Shown: positions 44,124 to 52,957 of the stretch, piece by piece
Layout: each line of letters begins with the position of its first letter
Position numbering within the stretch: position 1 is the first letter of the stretch
DNA from: a bacterium
GTDB lineage: Bacteria > Actinomycetota > Thermoleophilia > Solirubrobacterales > Solirubrobacteraceae
Assembly (NCBI GenBank): GCA_021323635.1
Contig: JAJPKQ010000005.1
Span: 1 to 55,167, forward strand
Length of the DNA: 55,167 nucleotides
Direction of reading: 5' to 3'
Notes under the pieces: generated by a model
The model's database searches: none
Told to the model about the DNA's origin: nothing
The model's input: the letters and a program-made list of their open reading frames with translations, nothing else
Translations under genes and position numbers: made by a program

Positions 44124-47100
44124 CAGCGAACCACCCAGAGCTCAGCCTCGGCAGCGATGCCGTAGAGGGCGCGCACGACGCGGTCAAGCTCGCGCTCGAT
44201 CTCCTCCAGCTCTGCGCCGCCCTCGCCGCGGTCGGCTGCCTCCTTGGCCAGGAGCGCGCGTCGGCCCAGGTCGCTGAGCCGCTCGGCCTGGCGGTCGGAG
44301 AGGACTGGCACCGGCAGTCGGCGCACATCCCCTACCTCCACCATCATCAGCGACCCGAGAAAGGTCCGCAGCGTGAAGTCAAGCGTGGGAGCGTTCAGCA
44401 ACGCAAGCAGCGCCTCGGTGCTGAGCCAGTCGACCGTCGGCCTGATGGTCGGTGCCTTGTGTCCAAAGATGCCCGCGTTCGGGACGATGCGAACGCGCAG
44501 ATAGCGGGCGATGCTGTTCCAAGTCACACCACCCTGGCCCCAGAGCTCCTCATTGCGGAAGTAGGGCTTCCGGTAGGATCGCTCTTGCCGGGCCCGTCTG
44601 CGCAGCAGCGCCACCGCCTCGCGCGACCAGTCGATCACGATCGGGTTCTCGCGCCGCCAACGCGCGCCGCCCTGCTCATCGGAGCGGTCGCCCTTCTCAA
44701 ACGGCACCCAGCACGCCTCCCCCTCGATGCCCTGCTCGACCTCCTCCCGCGACAGCCGCCGACGAGCGACCTGCGCTGCCGGCGCGGTGCGAATCAGCCC
44801 CTGCCGCGGCCAGCCCAGCTCAGCATCGCTGAACTGCAGCGCCACGTCGAGCAGCGCCTGCTCGATCGCCCGCCCCGCATCCAGGCGCTCACGGTAGAGC
44901 CGCGCCGGCGCCGCGCGCGCGAGCACCAGCTCGGCAAGCCGCTCGCGTCGCGCCTGGGCATCGCGCGCCTCCGCGGTCCCCTCGATCGCCGCCAGGAAGC
45001 GTCTGTCATCAGCTGTTGCAAGACCCTGGCCGCCGGCGACGATCAGCCCCAGCAGCACGAAGCGCTCGCGCTTGCGCAGGCGATCGTAGAAGCCCGCCTT
45101 TCGCTGCGTGCGCTTCCACTCCTCCAGACGCGAGGTCTCCGAGAGCATCGGCCAGTTGCCGCCCACCTGGGCCTGCCAGCGCGAGAGCTCCCCCCACGCC
45201 GCGCAGGCCTCAAAGACCTCAAGCAGCCCGCGCGCCTCCGGGCTTGGTCGGTAGAGCGGCCGGTGCGGAAGCCGCCGGTACTCCGCGCGCGGCACCACCC
45301 ACAGCTCGGAGCTGCCAACTGCGTGGTGGCGGCTTGAGGGCTCCTGAGGAGCGGAGGCGCCGGCCAGGTCGCTCGGCGGGCGCCCGTGGTTCTCGACCCA
45401 GCGCAGCGCCTGATCTGCGTCTCCGGCGCGGGTGGCGACGACGACGCCGCCGTTGACGGCCTTGCCCTCAAAGCAGCGCGTGCGCGCGAGGGCAAGCACC
45501 TCGATCGCGCCCTCGGGATCGAACAGCTGGCGGCGCAGATCATCGGCGTCACTGCTGGTGAAGATCGAGTCGTTGAAGATCATCGCCACCGTGCCGTGCC
45601 TGCGGTTGGCAAGCTCGAAGGCGCGCTTTGCAAAGTGGATCATCAGGTCGTAGGTGCGCCCGTAGTGGCGCTCAAGATCCGCCAGGTAGCCGGCGTCAAA
45701 GCGCCTTCGCATCTCCTTGCGGCCGACGTAGGGGGGGTTCATGATCACGATGTCCCACCCTCCGGCCGCCATCACATCGGGAGCGCTGAAGGCCGGCAGG
45801 AAGGCCGGAAAGACGCGGTCGCGCGAGCCAAACCTTGCTCGCAGCAAGTCCAGCTGGCCCAACGTCGCCGCCGCCGCTTGCTGCGCCCGGCGGCCGCTGC
45901 GCTGCTCGCGGGCGCTCTCGTGCGCGCGCTCGAAGATGCGCTCGACGACGCGGTCCTCAGCCTGCTCGAGCTCGCCCCTCAGGCGCGCCTTCTCGGCGGG
46001 GTCGGCGGCAGCAAAGTAGCGCTCGCGCAGCGCAAGCAGCGCGCCGGGGTCCTCGAGGTCAAGACCGAGCGTCCATTCGCCTGAGCGTGTCTGCTGCACC
46101 TCTACGCCGCCTACAAAGTCCCGCAGCGAGTCGGCGCCGATCGTCCTGTACTCGAGATTCGGCAGCGGATGGGGCTGCGCGCCGCTCTCATCGACGATCA
46201 GCGATAGCCAGAGGCGCAGCCGGCAGAGCTCGATCGCCGTCGGGTTGACGTCCACCCCGAAGAGCGTCCGCTCGATCATCTCAAGCCGCCATGAGCGCAC
46301 GACCTCCTCCTCGGGCTCACGTCCCTCTGTGCAGCGGTGAGCGACCCGACGCAGACGGATCGCCTCGCTCATCAGCCCAAGCAGGAACGCGCCCGAGCCG
46401 ACCGCCGGGTCCAGCGCCTTCAGCTCGCGCATCGCCTGATCGACCCCTCTGGCGAGCTCCAGCGCCGCCCCGCCGCCCTGCTGCTTGGAAACCTCTACAA
46501 GCATCTCGTCGGAGACGAGCAGCTCGCGCGCCTGGCTCTCGCTCAGTCCCGCCTTGTGCGTGAGGTAGGGAACGAGCGCCTCGCGGCACATGAACTGCAC
46601 CACCGGGCGGGGCGTGTAGACGGTGCCCTCGCGGCGCATCTCCTCTTCTGAGATCAGGTTCTCGAACACGCGCCCGAGCATCTCCGGATCGACCGCAACC
46701 TCGCTCTCGTCCGCGGCCTCCTCGGCAACCGTGAACGTCCACCCGTCGAGGAAGCCAAGCAGTCCCTCCTCCGTCGAGAAGAGCTCATCGTCGAGCGGCA
46801 GCGACACTTCGCCGTAGTGGCGCTCGAAGAGCCCGCCGTTCAGGAAGGGAATGCCCTCTCGCCGCCACTCGCTCGCCCGCTCGGCCACGGGCTTCGCGAG
46901 CGCCTCATAGAACAGCGGCTCAAGCACGCGCTGGTAGTAGCGGCCCTGAGCAAGGTTGCGCTTGAATGCCAGCGAGAGCCAGTCGCGCGCGCCCTCGAGC
47001 AGGCGCTTGCGCTGCAGGAAGTAGCAGAAGAGGATCTGCGTCACGATCCGCAGCGCGACGCGCTCGGCCCCGCCCGCGCGCTCCAGCCCTGCCAACACCG

Positions 47101-47677
47101 CCGGATCAGCATCGCCCGCTCTGCGGACGGCCTCCAGGAGCCGCTCATGGTGAGCGCGCAGCCCAAGGAAGAAGCGCTTGGTCACGCGCTCGACGTCAAG
47201 CGCATCATCCACCCGATCCTGCGATCCGTCAGGGTCTCCCGGATCCCATTCAAGCCCACGGACGACCTCCACGTCATGGGCGGTGGGACGCCCCACGTCG
47301 ATCGTGAGCTTTCGCACCGCGACCGCGCCGCCACCCCCGGCGATCAGCCGCGGGCGCACGATCAGCAGCTCGCTCCACTCCGCCCCGCCATTGCGAATGC
47401 CGATCAGTGCCAGCGGCCTGTCGTGGAAATCATCCACCAGACGGCGAGCAAGCGTGCGCAAGGAGCGCGGCGGGCGCTCGAGCTCGGCCACCAGCACGCC
47501 ATAGCCGCGCGCGCGCGAGCGATCGCTGTGCAGCCGCAGCGCGCTCGTGCCATCGAGGCCGAGGGCGCCGGCGTCGTAAGGAAGTGGCTTGGCGTCGTAG
47601 GAGAGCAGCCTCAGCAGCTCGACAGCCTGGTCGCATGACCTGACCGTCCGCAACCTCATCGAGCTTACCGCCGTCAT
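44123..47677 (-). CDS. Eco57I/PglX-like N6-adenine DNA methyltransferase
   Basis: 1184 aa from ATG 47677 (ATG 47659 and 47698 are alternatives; a longer frame to 47887 lacks support). The N-terminal 200 residues are unassigned (VLVAELERPPRSLRTLARRL...LALIGIRNG), followed by an alpha-helical region. The methylase core has FENLISEEEMRREGTVYTPRPVV, motif I DPAVGSGAFLLG (about 423-434), GVDVNPTAIELCRLRLWLS and motif IV MNPPYVGR (646-653). The C-terminal 400 residues probably recognise the target (WNSIARYLRVRIVPN, LRTFLGSLMMVEVGDVRRLPVP). It probably marks self DNA, while the overlapping PLD-helicase provides the anti-phage activity. No separate endonuclease gene is present. Confidence 0.88.
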   Translation of the reverse strand: MTAVSSMRLRTVRSCDQAVELLRLLSYDAKPLPYDAGALGLDGTSALRLHSDRSRARGYGVLVAELERPPRSLRTLARRLVDDFHDRPLALIGIRNGGAEWSELLIVRPRLIAGGGGAVAVRKLTIDVGRPTAHDVEVVRGLEWDPGDPDGSQDRVDDALDVERVTKRFFLGLRAHHERLLEAVRRAGDADPAVLAGLERAGGAERVALRIVTQILFCYFLQRKRLLEGARDWLSLAFKRNLAQGRYYQRVLEPLFYEALAKPVAERASEWRREGIPFLNGGLFERHYGEVSLPLDDELFSTEEGLLGFLDGWTFTVAEEAADESEVAVDPEMLGRVFENLISEEEMRREGTVYTPRPVVQFMCREALVPYLTHKAGLSESQARELLVSDEMLVEVSKQQGGGAALELARGVDQAMRELKALDPAVGSGAFLLGLMSEAIRLRRVAHRCTEGREPEEEVVRSWRLEMIERTLFGVDVNPTAIELCRLRLWLSLIVDESGAQPHPLPNLEYRTIGADSLRDFVGGVEVQQTRSGEWTLGLDLEDPGALLALRERYFAAADPAEKARLRGELEQAEDRVVERIFERAHESAREQRSGRRAQQAAAATLGQLDLLRARFGSRDRVFPAFLPAFSAPDVMAAGGWDIVIMNPPYVGRKEMRRRFDAGYLADLERHYGRTYDLMIHFAKRAFELANRRHGTVAMIFNDSIFTSSDADDLRRQLFDPEGAIEVLALARTRCFEGKAVNGGVVVATRAGDADQALRWVENHGRPPSDLAGASAPQEPSSRHHAVGSSELWVVPRAEYRRLPHRPLYRPSPEARGLLEVFEACAAWGELSRWQAQVGGNWPMLSETSRLEEWKRTQRKAGFYDRLRKRERFVLLGLIVAGGQGLATADDRRFLAAIEGTAEARDAQARRERLAELVLARAAPARLYRERLDAGRAIEQALLDVALQFSDAELGWPRQGLIRTAPAAQVARRRLSREEVEQGIEGEACWVPFEKGDRSDEQGGARWRRENPIVIDWSREAVALLRRRARQERSYRKPYFRNEELWGQGGVTWNSIARYLRVRIVPNAGIFGHKAPTIRPTVDWLSTEALLALLNAPTLDFTLRTFLGSLMMVEVGDVRRLPVPVLSDRQAERLSDLGRRALLAKEAADRGEGGAELEEIERELDRVVRALYGIAAEAELWVVR

Positions 47678-47833
47678 TGCAGCGGAAAACTTACCCATTC
47701 GACCAAGTGACGCAGTCGCGAGCGGCTTGCGCCAATCAGCGGCTGCGCCGCGCAGGGGGGACTTGGCACCAAGCCGGTGGATCGCCAGTCCGCCTATTTC
47801 GCATTGCCCTTCAGCAGCAGGGCTGACGGCTGA

Positions 47834-47904
47834 TGAGGAGTTCACGTTTGGAAAATCCCCTTTGGCGGCGGTGGATCTCGACTCCACCGCAGGGCACCAG
47901 CACG
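47834..47904. repeat. 71-bp direct repeat, copy 1 (IS1380 3' end)
   Basis: Contains GTTTGGAAAATCCCCTTTGG and GGATCTCGACTCC; 65 of 71 positions agree with 55060-55130 in the same orientation. It lies just past the 3' end of the IS1380-like transposase remnant, so it is probably the element's terminal region. The rest of 47678-47962 shows nothing else. Confidence 0.75.
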
Positions 47905-47962
47905 CCCGCCCATCCGCACATGCCGGGCATCAGCGCCTGCGGCGGCGCCTCGCTTCCGACGG

Positions 47963-49054
47963 TTAGGCCGACTCCCTGCAGAGCGACCTGGCCAGGCGGC
48001 CAAGCGAACTGCTGCGGTGTGGTCGGAGAGCGGCTGCAGGCCCAGTCAGGGCCGGGAGCGCCCGGATGCGGCAGAGCGCCTTGACGAAGCACTCCCGCCA
48101 GGGCCAGCGAGCCGGCAGATGCAGCGTGAAGTGCCGCGCCGAGCTGGTCGATCTGCCCGGGAGAGAGAACTGCCGACGCCGCCGCGTCCGGCGGTGCATG
48201 GCGAGCTCGAGCCAAGGCCGATCATCTCGGCCCAGCGGCCGAGGTTGTGCGCCAGACAGGCGATCACCGTCCAAGCCATGTTGGCGGCGAAGGAGCCCGA
48301 GGGATGGTAGGCAAGTGCCTGGACCTTCAAGTCACGGATCGCAAGCTCGACGACGGCGTGCTTGCGGTGCTCGACCTCGGCGAGGCCGAGCGCCTCGGTG
48401 CGGTTGGTCAGGAAGGCCAACTGCTGCCCAGTGGCGATGTGCGGCCCCTGCTCGGAGAGCGTGCGCACGCGACGCAAGATGGGCCGCCGCTTGCCAAGTT
48501 TTGTCCCGGCGATCTGCGCCTCGCCGGACTCGGCGTAGTCGCAGAGCGCCTGCCAGCGCCCCTCGGGAATCTCCTCGATCGCCGCCGCGATGTGCCTGTG
48601 CTGCTTGATGCCGATCGAGAGCATGCTGCACTGGCGATCGAGCTTCTCGTAGAGCGCCTTGTTCTCGAAGCCGCTGTCGTCGCGGATTAGGATCTCGCCT
48701 GAGGCGCCCGCGCGGCGCACGTGTGCCAAGAGCTCATCGACCAAGCGCAGGTTGCCGCGCAGGATGTCGGCCGTACCGTGTCTCAAGCGGCTGTGCATGA
48801 TGTCGTCGGTGTCCGCGCGTGTGGCTGCCGGCGGTTGGCAGCCGAGCTGGCGCGCGCGGCCGAAGGCGAAGGCGCGCAGGAACGTCCCCAGCGTCGAGGA
48901 GCCATCACGCTGTAGCCGGGCACCAAGCCGGTCGCGCCCGAGCGCAGGCGGTCCATGTCGTCGATGCCGTCGGCACCGGCGCGCATGCCGTGCACAGACG
49001 TCGTGAGGCGGATCATCGAGCAGGACCGCGAGCTGCTCGAGCGCCTAGTCCAAT
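47963..49054 (-). pseudogene. IS1380-family transposase, degenerate
   Basis: Homology is spread over several minus-strand frames. ADGIDDMDRLRSGATGL and GYSVMAP (about 48900-48980) shift, near 48897, into STLGTFLRAFAFGRARQL. This joins directly to ATRADTDDIMHSRLRHG, skipping the roughly 60-residue block that carries the first catalytic Asp. The middle, IRDDSGFENKALYEKL to NMAWTVIACLAHNLGRW, is continuous. Near 48190 it shifts again to the C terminus SSARHFTLHLPARWPW. At least two frameshifts and an internal deletion make it inactive. Confidence 0.82.
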
Positions 49055-49055
49055 G

Positions 49056-49316
49056 AGCGTCGAACAGCGCGACACCAACCACGAATGTGCCCTTGCGCCC
49101 GTCGCGATCGGCAAGTCGTCCGCCCGGTACCAGCCCTGCGGCGAAGGCGATCGAGTAGCCGTTGAGCACCCATGAGAGCGCCCGGATGCTGCCGTGCAGC
49201 CCGCGCCGGATCGACGCGGGGGCGACGCTGGCGATGAGCAGATCGAGCCTCGCCAGCACCTCCCCGGCGCTGGCGACCGCGAACACCGCCCGGCGTCGCG
49301 CAAGCTCCGCGTCCAC
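49056..49316 (-). pseudogene. MFS transporter N-terminal fragment truncated by IS
   Basis: About 87 residues from a GTG at 49314-49316. LDLLIASVAPASIRRGLHGS, then SWVLNGYSIAFAAGLVPGGRLADRDGRK (TM1 to the loop 2-3 motif A) and GVALFDA match the start of DHA2-type drug exporters. Homology ends at about 49056 where IS1380 sequence begins, so roughly 80% of the transporter is lost. Lies 32 nt downstream of the acyl-CoA dehydrogenase remnant and was probably in its operon. Confidence 0.7.
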
Positions 49317-49348
49317 CGAATCGCCAGTCGAACTCGTCGTCGTCGGGC

Positions 49349-50590
49349 TCAGCGGTGGCTTGGCAGGCCGAGCACGTGCTGGGCTATGAAGTTGAGCGCA
49401 AGCTCCTGGGAGATCGGTGCCGAGCGTGCCGCACGCGCGTCGAGGTAGAGGTCGATCATCCCCTCGCGCTCGTCCCACGCCTGCGCGCAGAGCGTCTGCA
49501 TCGCGTGGTCGGCGGCGTCGAAGAGCAAATCAGCGGTCAGCACTTTAGCCATGGTCGCCTGCGCGGCGACCTCGCCGGTGTCGGCGCCTTCGTCGAAGCG
49601 CGCCGCGGCACGATAGACCAGCAGCTGTGTCGCGGCGATCCGCGCGTGCAGGTGCGCGATCGGGTGCCCGATCGCTTGCTCGGCACCGATCGGCTGCTTG
49701 CCGAAGATCGTGCGCTGTGTGGCGCGGTCGAGTGCGCGATTTACGCAGTAGCGCGCGTTACCGAGGCACAGCGCCGCGCTCATCAGCCGCTCAACTTGCG
49801 TGAACGACCACAGCGCGAGCAGACCCTGGCCCTCCGCACCTACGAGTCCGTCCAGCGGCACCTCGACATCGTTGAACGTTAGCTGGAACTGGCGAGCGCC
49901 CTCGCGCCAGCGCATCGGCAGCTCCTCCCGCTCGATCCCAGGTGCGTCCGGGTCGACGAGCACGGTCGTGAAATGCCGCCCCGCGCCGCCTTTGCCCTCG
50001 CCAGGCGTGCGGCCAAATACGAGCACCCGCTCGGCGAGGTCGATCCCCGAGGTGACGGCCTTCAGGCCGCTGACTAGGAACCGCTCGCCGTCTTTGCGCA
50101 CGGTCGTCTGGGTGCGGAGCATGTTGTGCCCGCGCTCTGGCTCTGTCACCGCGAGCGCCAGGAACGTCTCGCCGCAGGCGATCCTCGGCAGCCAGCGCTC
50201 GCGCTGGTGGTCAGGGCCGACCTCTGCGATCGCATGGCCAATCGCCGCGCTCAGCACCGGCATCCACAGGATCAGGTTCTGCGCCGCGAGCTCCTCCATG
50301 ACGAGCAGGCAGGCGAGTAGGCCGCCCTAACTGCCGCCGTGCGCCGCGGGAACGAGCAGTCCCGGCCACCCGCGCTCGATGATCTCCCGCCACAGCTCGG
50401 GGTGAAGCTCGCCGTGCTCGAACGGGTGCAGGCGGACCTCCCGGTGGCGCTCGGCGAAGCGCGCCGCAAGCTCCTTCGCCTGCGCTCGGACATCGGCCGG
50501 GGCGGGCGGCAGCGTGAACGGTGCCAGGTCGGCTGACACGATGCTCGTCTGGGTTCCTTCCTCGTCGTTTGACTCGACTGCTAGAGTCAC
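49349..50590 (-). pseudogene. Acyl-CoA dehydrogenase interrupted by one in-frame TAG
   Basis: Full-length acyl-CoA dehydrogenase (about 413 codons) in one frame except for TAG at 50327-50329. The stop falls in the conserved turn AAHGGS-stop-GGLLACLLVMEEL, where relatives read YGGSGGG. Upstream is the N-terminal helical domain (LHPELWREIIERGWPGLLVPA). Downstream are ALAVTEPERGHN (FAD-binding strand), the beta domain and the C-terminal helices (ERLMSAALCLGNARYCVNRALDRA, TIFGKQPIGAEQAIGHPIAHLHARI). The rest is intact, so the lesion looks recent; an internal ATG at 50297-50299 could give a truncated product. The GTG start lies within the palindrome shared with the TetR gene. Confidence 0.8.
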
Positions 50591-50597
50591 ACTCTAG
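50581..50597. promoter_or_regulatory. Perfect TetR-type operator palindrome
   Basis: CTAGAGT-cac-ACTCTAG is a perfect 7-3-7 inverted repeat ending one base before the TetR ATG and covering the acyl-CoA dehydrogenase GTG. A third half-site ACTCTAG occurs at 50604-50610. The shared location implies that the TetR protein represses both directions. Confidence 0.75.
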
Positions 50598-51323
50598 ATG
50601 ATAACTCTAGCGCAGTCCCAAAGCCCGCGGGCGCGCATCCTCAAGTGCGCATTGACCTGCTTCCTCGAGGCCGGCTACGAGCACACGACGGTGGCACGGA
50701 TCTGCGAACGGGCGGAAGTCTCAAACGGCACCCTCTTTCACTACTTCCAGACCAAGGAGGCGATCGCCGACGCGCTCTACCTCGAGGCGATCGCCGATTT
50801 TCAGCACGGGCTCTGGCGGCTGCTGGCCGAGCGGCCGCGGTCACTGCGCCGGGCGGTGCGGGGTGTGATCGCGCACCAGATCGAGTGGATTGAGGCTAAC
50901 GTCGAGCGCGCCCGGTTCGTCTACACGCGCGGAACTCTCGACGGCGACTCTCCCGGCGGCGTCCAGCTCGCCGAGATGAATCGCAGGCTCGCGGCGTCCT
51001 TTCAGGAGTGGCTGGCGCCATTCCTCGAGCGAGGGCAGGTCCGGCCGATGTCGATGCTGGCGCTGAACGCGATCGTGACTGGGCCCACGCACGCGATCGC
51101 GCGCCGCTGGCTCGCACGCCAGATCACCTCACCGCTACACGCCTACTTGGACGAGCTGGCCGATGCCGCAGCCGCCGCGCTCGCGGGGAAGCCCGCCACG
51201 ACTCGGCGCCCAGCTCCGGCCGCTCATGAAGGACGCGTCCGGCTCGAGTTGGTCTCCGATCAAGGCGTCATCGTCGGGCGCGGCGAAGCGACCGCGCAGA
51301 TCCTCGCCGTCACGGCCCAATGA
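50598..51323 (+). CDS. TetR-family transcriptional regulator
   Basis: 241 aa. N-terminal TetR helix-turn-helix (about 10-57: RILKCALTCFLEAGYEHTTVARICERAEVSNGTLFHYFQTKEAIADALY) described here by its span; all helices are standard. The C-terminal ligand domain is not assignable, and the last 45 residues (VRLELVSDQGVIVGRGEATAQIL) are an unusual extra strand-rich tail. Divergent from the acyl-CoA dehydrogenase, with a palindromic operator between, and overlapping the NTF2-like gene by 4 bp. It probably senses an acyl-CoA or the pathway substrate. Confidence 0.9.
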   Translation: MITLAQSQSPRARILKCALTCFLEAGYEHTTVARICERAEVSNGTLFHYFQTKEAIADALYLEAIADFQHGLWRLLAERPRSLRRAVRGVIAHQIEWIEANVERARFVYTRGTLDGDSPGGVQLAEMNRRLAASFQEWLAPFLERGQVRPMSMLALNAIVTGPTHAIARRWLARQITSPLHAYLDELADAAAAALAGKPATTRRPAPAAHEGRVRLELVSDQGVIVGRGEATAQILAVTAQ

Positions 51324-51823
51324 GCACGCCGAGCAAAGCGCCAACCCGAGCCGACTCCGCACCGGAGATCGGCAGGCCGCACCTTTTCCTGGACTACGGC
51401 TCCGAGCAGGTCGCGCTGTTTGCCGCTGAGTGGCTGGCGGCGTGGAGCGGCAACGACCAGCACCGGCTCGCCTCCTTCTACGCGCGCGACAATTCTTTTA
51501 GCAACCCGTACGTCCCGGAGGGCATCCGCGGACGCGAGGCACTGACGGCCTACCTCGAGCGCCTGCTTGCACGGTATCCCGACTGGGTGTGGACGCAGAC
51601 CGCGAGCGCCACCATGCGTGATGGGTTCGTCAACTTCTGGCAAGCGCTCGTTCCGATCGGACGTGCGGAGCTGATCCTCTCGGGCGTGTGTCTGGTGGAG
51701 CTCGGCGACGGCCTGATCGCGCGCAACCAGGTGTTCTTCGATCGCTCGCCGTTGCTGGATGCAATCGACGCGCGCGGCAGCGTCGGGCGTACCGCCGCAG
51801 ATATGAAGGAAGATTCCCGGTAG
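51320..51823 (+). CDS. NTF2/SnoaL-like protein
   Basis: 167 aa. A cone-shaped NTF2-like fold is suggested by VALFAAEWLAAWSGNDQHRLASFYARDNSFSNPYVP (helices then strand, about 30-65), GREALTAYLERLLARYPDW and a C-terminal sheet ELILSGVCLVELGDGLIARNQVFFDRSPLL. Such proteins are small-molecule isomerases, hydrolases or binding proteins. The ATG overlaps the TetR stop (ATGA); the nitronate monooxygenase follows after 2 nt, so it likely handles an intermediate of the same catabolic route. Confidence 0.75.
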   Translation: MSTPSKAPTRADSAPEIGRPHLFLDYGSEQVALFAAEWLAAWSGNDQHRLASFYARDNSFSNPYVPEGIRGREALTAYLERLLARYPDWVWTQTASATMRDGFVNFWQALVPIGRAELILSGVCLVELGDGLIARNQVFFDRSPLLDAIDARGSVGRTAADMKEDSR

Positions 51824-51825
51824 AC

Positions 51826-52881
51826 ATGGACCTCACTAAGCTCGCCGTGCCGATCGTGCAGGCGCCGCTCGCTGGCGGGGCCTCGACGCCTGAGCTGGCC
51901 GCAGCGGTCAACGCCGCCGGGGGCCTTGGCTTCCTGGCCGCCGGCTACAAGACGACAGGCGCGGTGCGTGAAGACATCCGCAAGCTGCGCTCGCTGAGCG
52001 AGGCTCCGTTCGGGGTCAACATCTTCGCTCCACCAGCGCCTGTCCGCGATGCGGCGGCGATCGCAGCCTACGCCGACTCCCTGCGCCGCGATGCCGAGCG
52101 CCACGGCACAACGCTCGGCGATCCCCGCCACGACGATGACTACTTCGATGCAAAGGTCGAGCTCGCCTGCAATGAGCATGTGCCGGTCGTCTCGTTCACG
52201 TTCGGCTGCCCCGAGCCAGCTGTCGTCAGGCGACTCCACGAGGCCGGCTGCGACGCGTGGGTCACAGTCACCAACCCCGATGAGGCGCTGTTGGCGCAGT
52301 CGGTCGGCGCGGACGCACTCGTCGTGCAGGGCTTTGAGGCGGGCGGGCACCGCGCCTATTTCACAGATTCTCCCGACACTGAAGAGCTCGGACTGCTCGC
52401 GGCTCTGCAGCTAGTCCGCAACCGCGTAGGGCTTCCGCTGGTCGCCGCGGGCGCCATCGCCGACGGCACAGCCGTCGCCGCGGTACTCTGCGCTGGCGCC
52501 GCCGCGGCGCAGATCGGCAGCGCTCTGATGCTGGCCCCGGAGGCCGGCACCTCTGAGCCGCACCGCGCGGCGCTCGCCGAGGAGGGCAGCACACGGCTCA
52601 CCCGCGCGTTCAGCGGTCGCCAGGCACGGGGCATCGTCAACCGCTTCATGCGCGAGCACGATGCGGACGCGCCGGCCGCCTACCCGGATGTCCACTATCT
52701 CACGACCCCCATTCGCAATGCAGCACGGCAAGCCGGTGATCCCGAGCGCCTCAACCTATGGGCCGGCCAGGCACACGCGCTTGCGGTGCCTGCTCCTGCG
52801 GCCGAGATCGTGCGCGGTCTCGGCGCCGAAGCGCGCGACGCCGCCAAGTCCCTCGCGCTCCGACTGGAGCGAGCGGGTTGA
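51826..52881 (+). CDS. Nitronate monooxygenase (FMN, NPD family)
   Basis: 351 aa TIM barrel. VPIVQAPLAGGASTPELAAAVNAAGGLGFLAAGY (about 8-40) is the FMN-binding start; GVNIFAP, VVSFTFG, VVQGFEAGGHRA (catalytic His region) and LVAAGAIADGTAVAAVLCAGAAAAQIGSAL (phosphate site) follow. Oxidises alkyl nitronates to carbonyl plus nitrite. ATG at 51826; a frame 46 codons longer is only a shadow of the preceding gene. Intact, unlike its neighbours on both sides. Confidence 0.9.
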   Translation: MDLTKLAVPIVQAPLAGGASTPELAAAVNAAGGLGFLAAGYKTTGAVREDIRKLRSLSEAPFGVNIFAPPAPVRDAAAIAAYADSLRRDAERHGTTLGDPRHDDDYFDAKVELACNEHVPVVSFTFGCPEPAVVRRLHEAGCDAWVTVTNPDEALLAQSVGADALVVQGFEAGGHRAYFTDSPDTEELGLLAALQLVRNRVGLPLVAAGAIADGTAVAAVLCAGAAAAQIGSALMLAPEAGTSEPHRAALAEEGSTRLTRAFSGRQARGIVNRFMREHDADAPAAYPDVHYLTTPIRNAARQAGDPERLNLWAGQAHALAVPAPAAEIVRGLGAEARDAAKSLALRLERAG

Positions 52882-52957
52882 GCACGGGCACCTGTAGGAG
52901 ACACCCTGTATCGGGCATCGGCCGAAGCGGGCGCGCGATCTCGCGGTTGGCCGCGTA

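Larger units (their letters stand above)
47834..49055 (-). mobile_element. IS1380-family insertion sequence remnant
   Basis: Extent defined by the terminal-type repeat at 47834-47904 and by the point near 49055 where MFS transporter homology stops. No intact second terminal repeat or target duplication is visible near 49055. The related repeat at 55060-55130 shows that another copy lies to the right. Confidence 0.7.

Noticed and set aside
40656-47887. A complete DISARM or BREX locus
   Set aside because: drmA, drmB, pglZ and brxL are all absent; only the methylase and helicase parts resemble those systems.
47678-47887. Extended N terminus of the adenine methyltransferase
   Set aside because: The extra 70 codons lack family features, cross into the IS-derived region and have no RBS advantage over the ATGs at 47677 and 47659.
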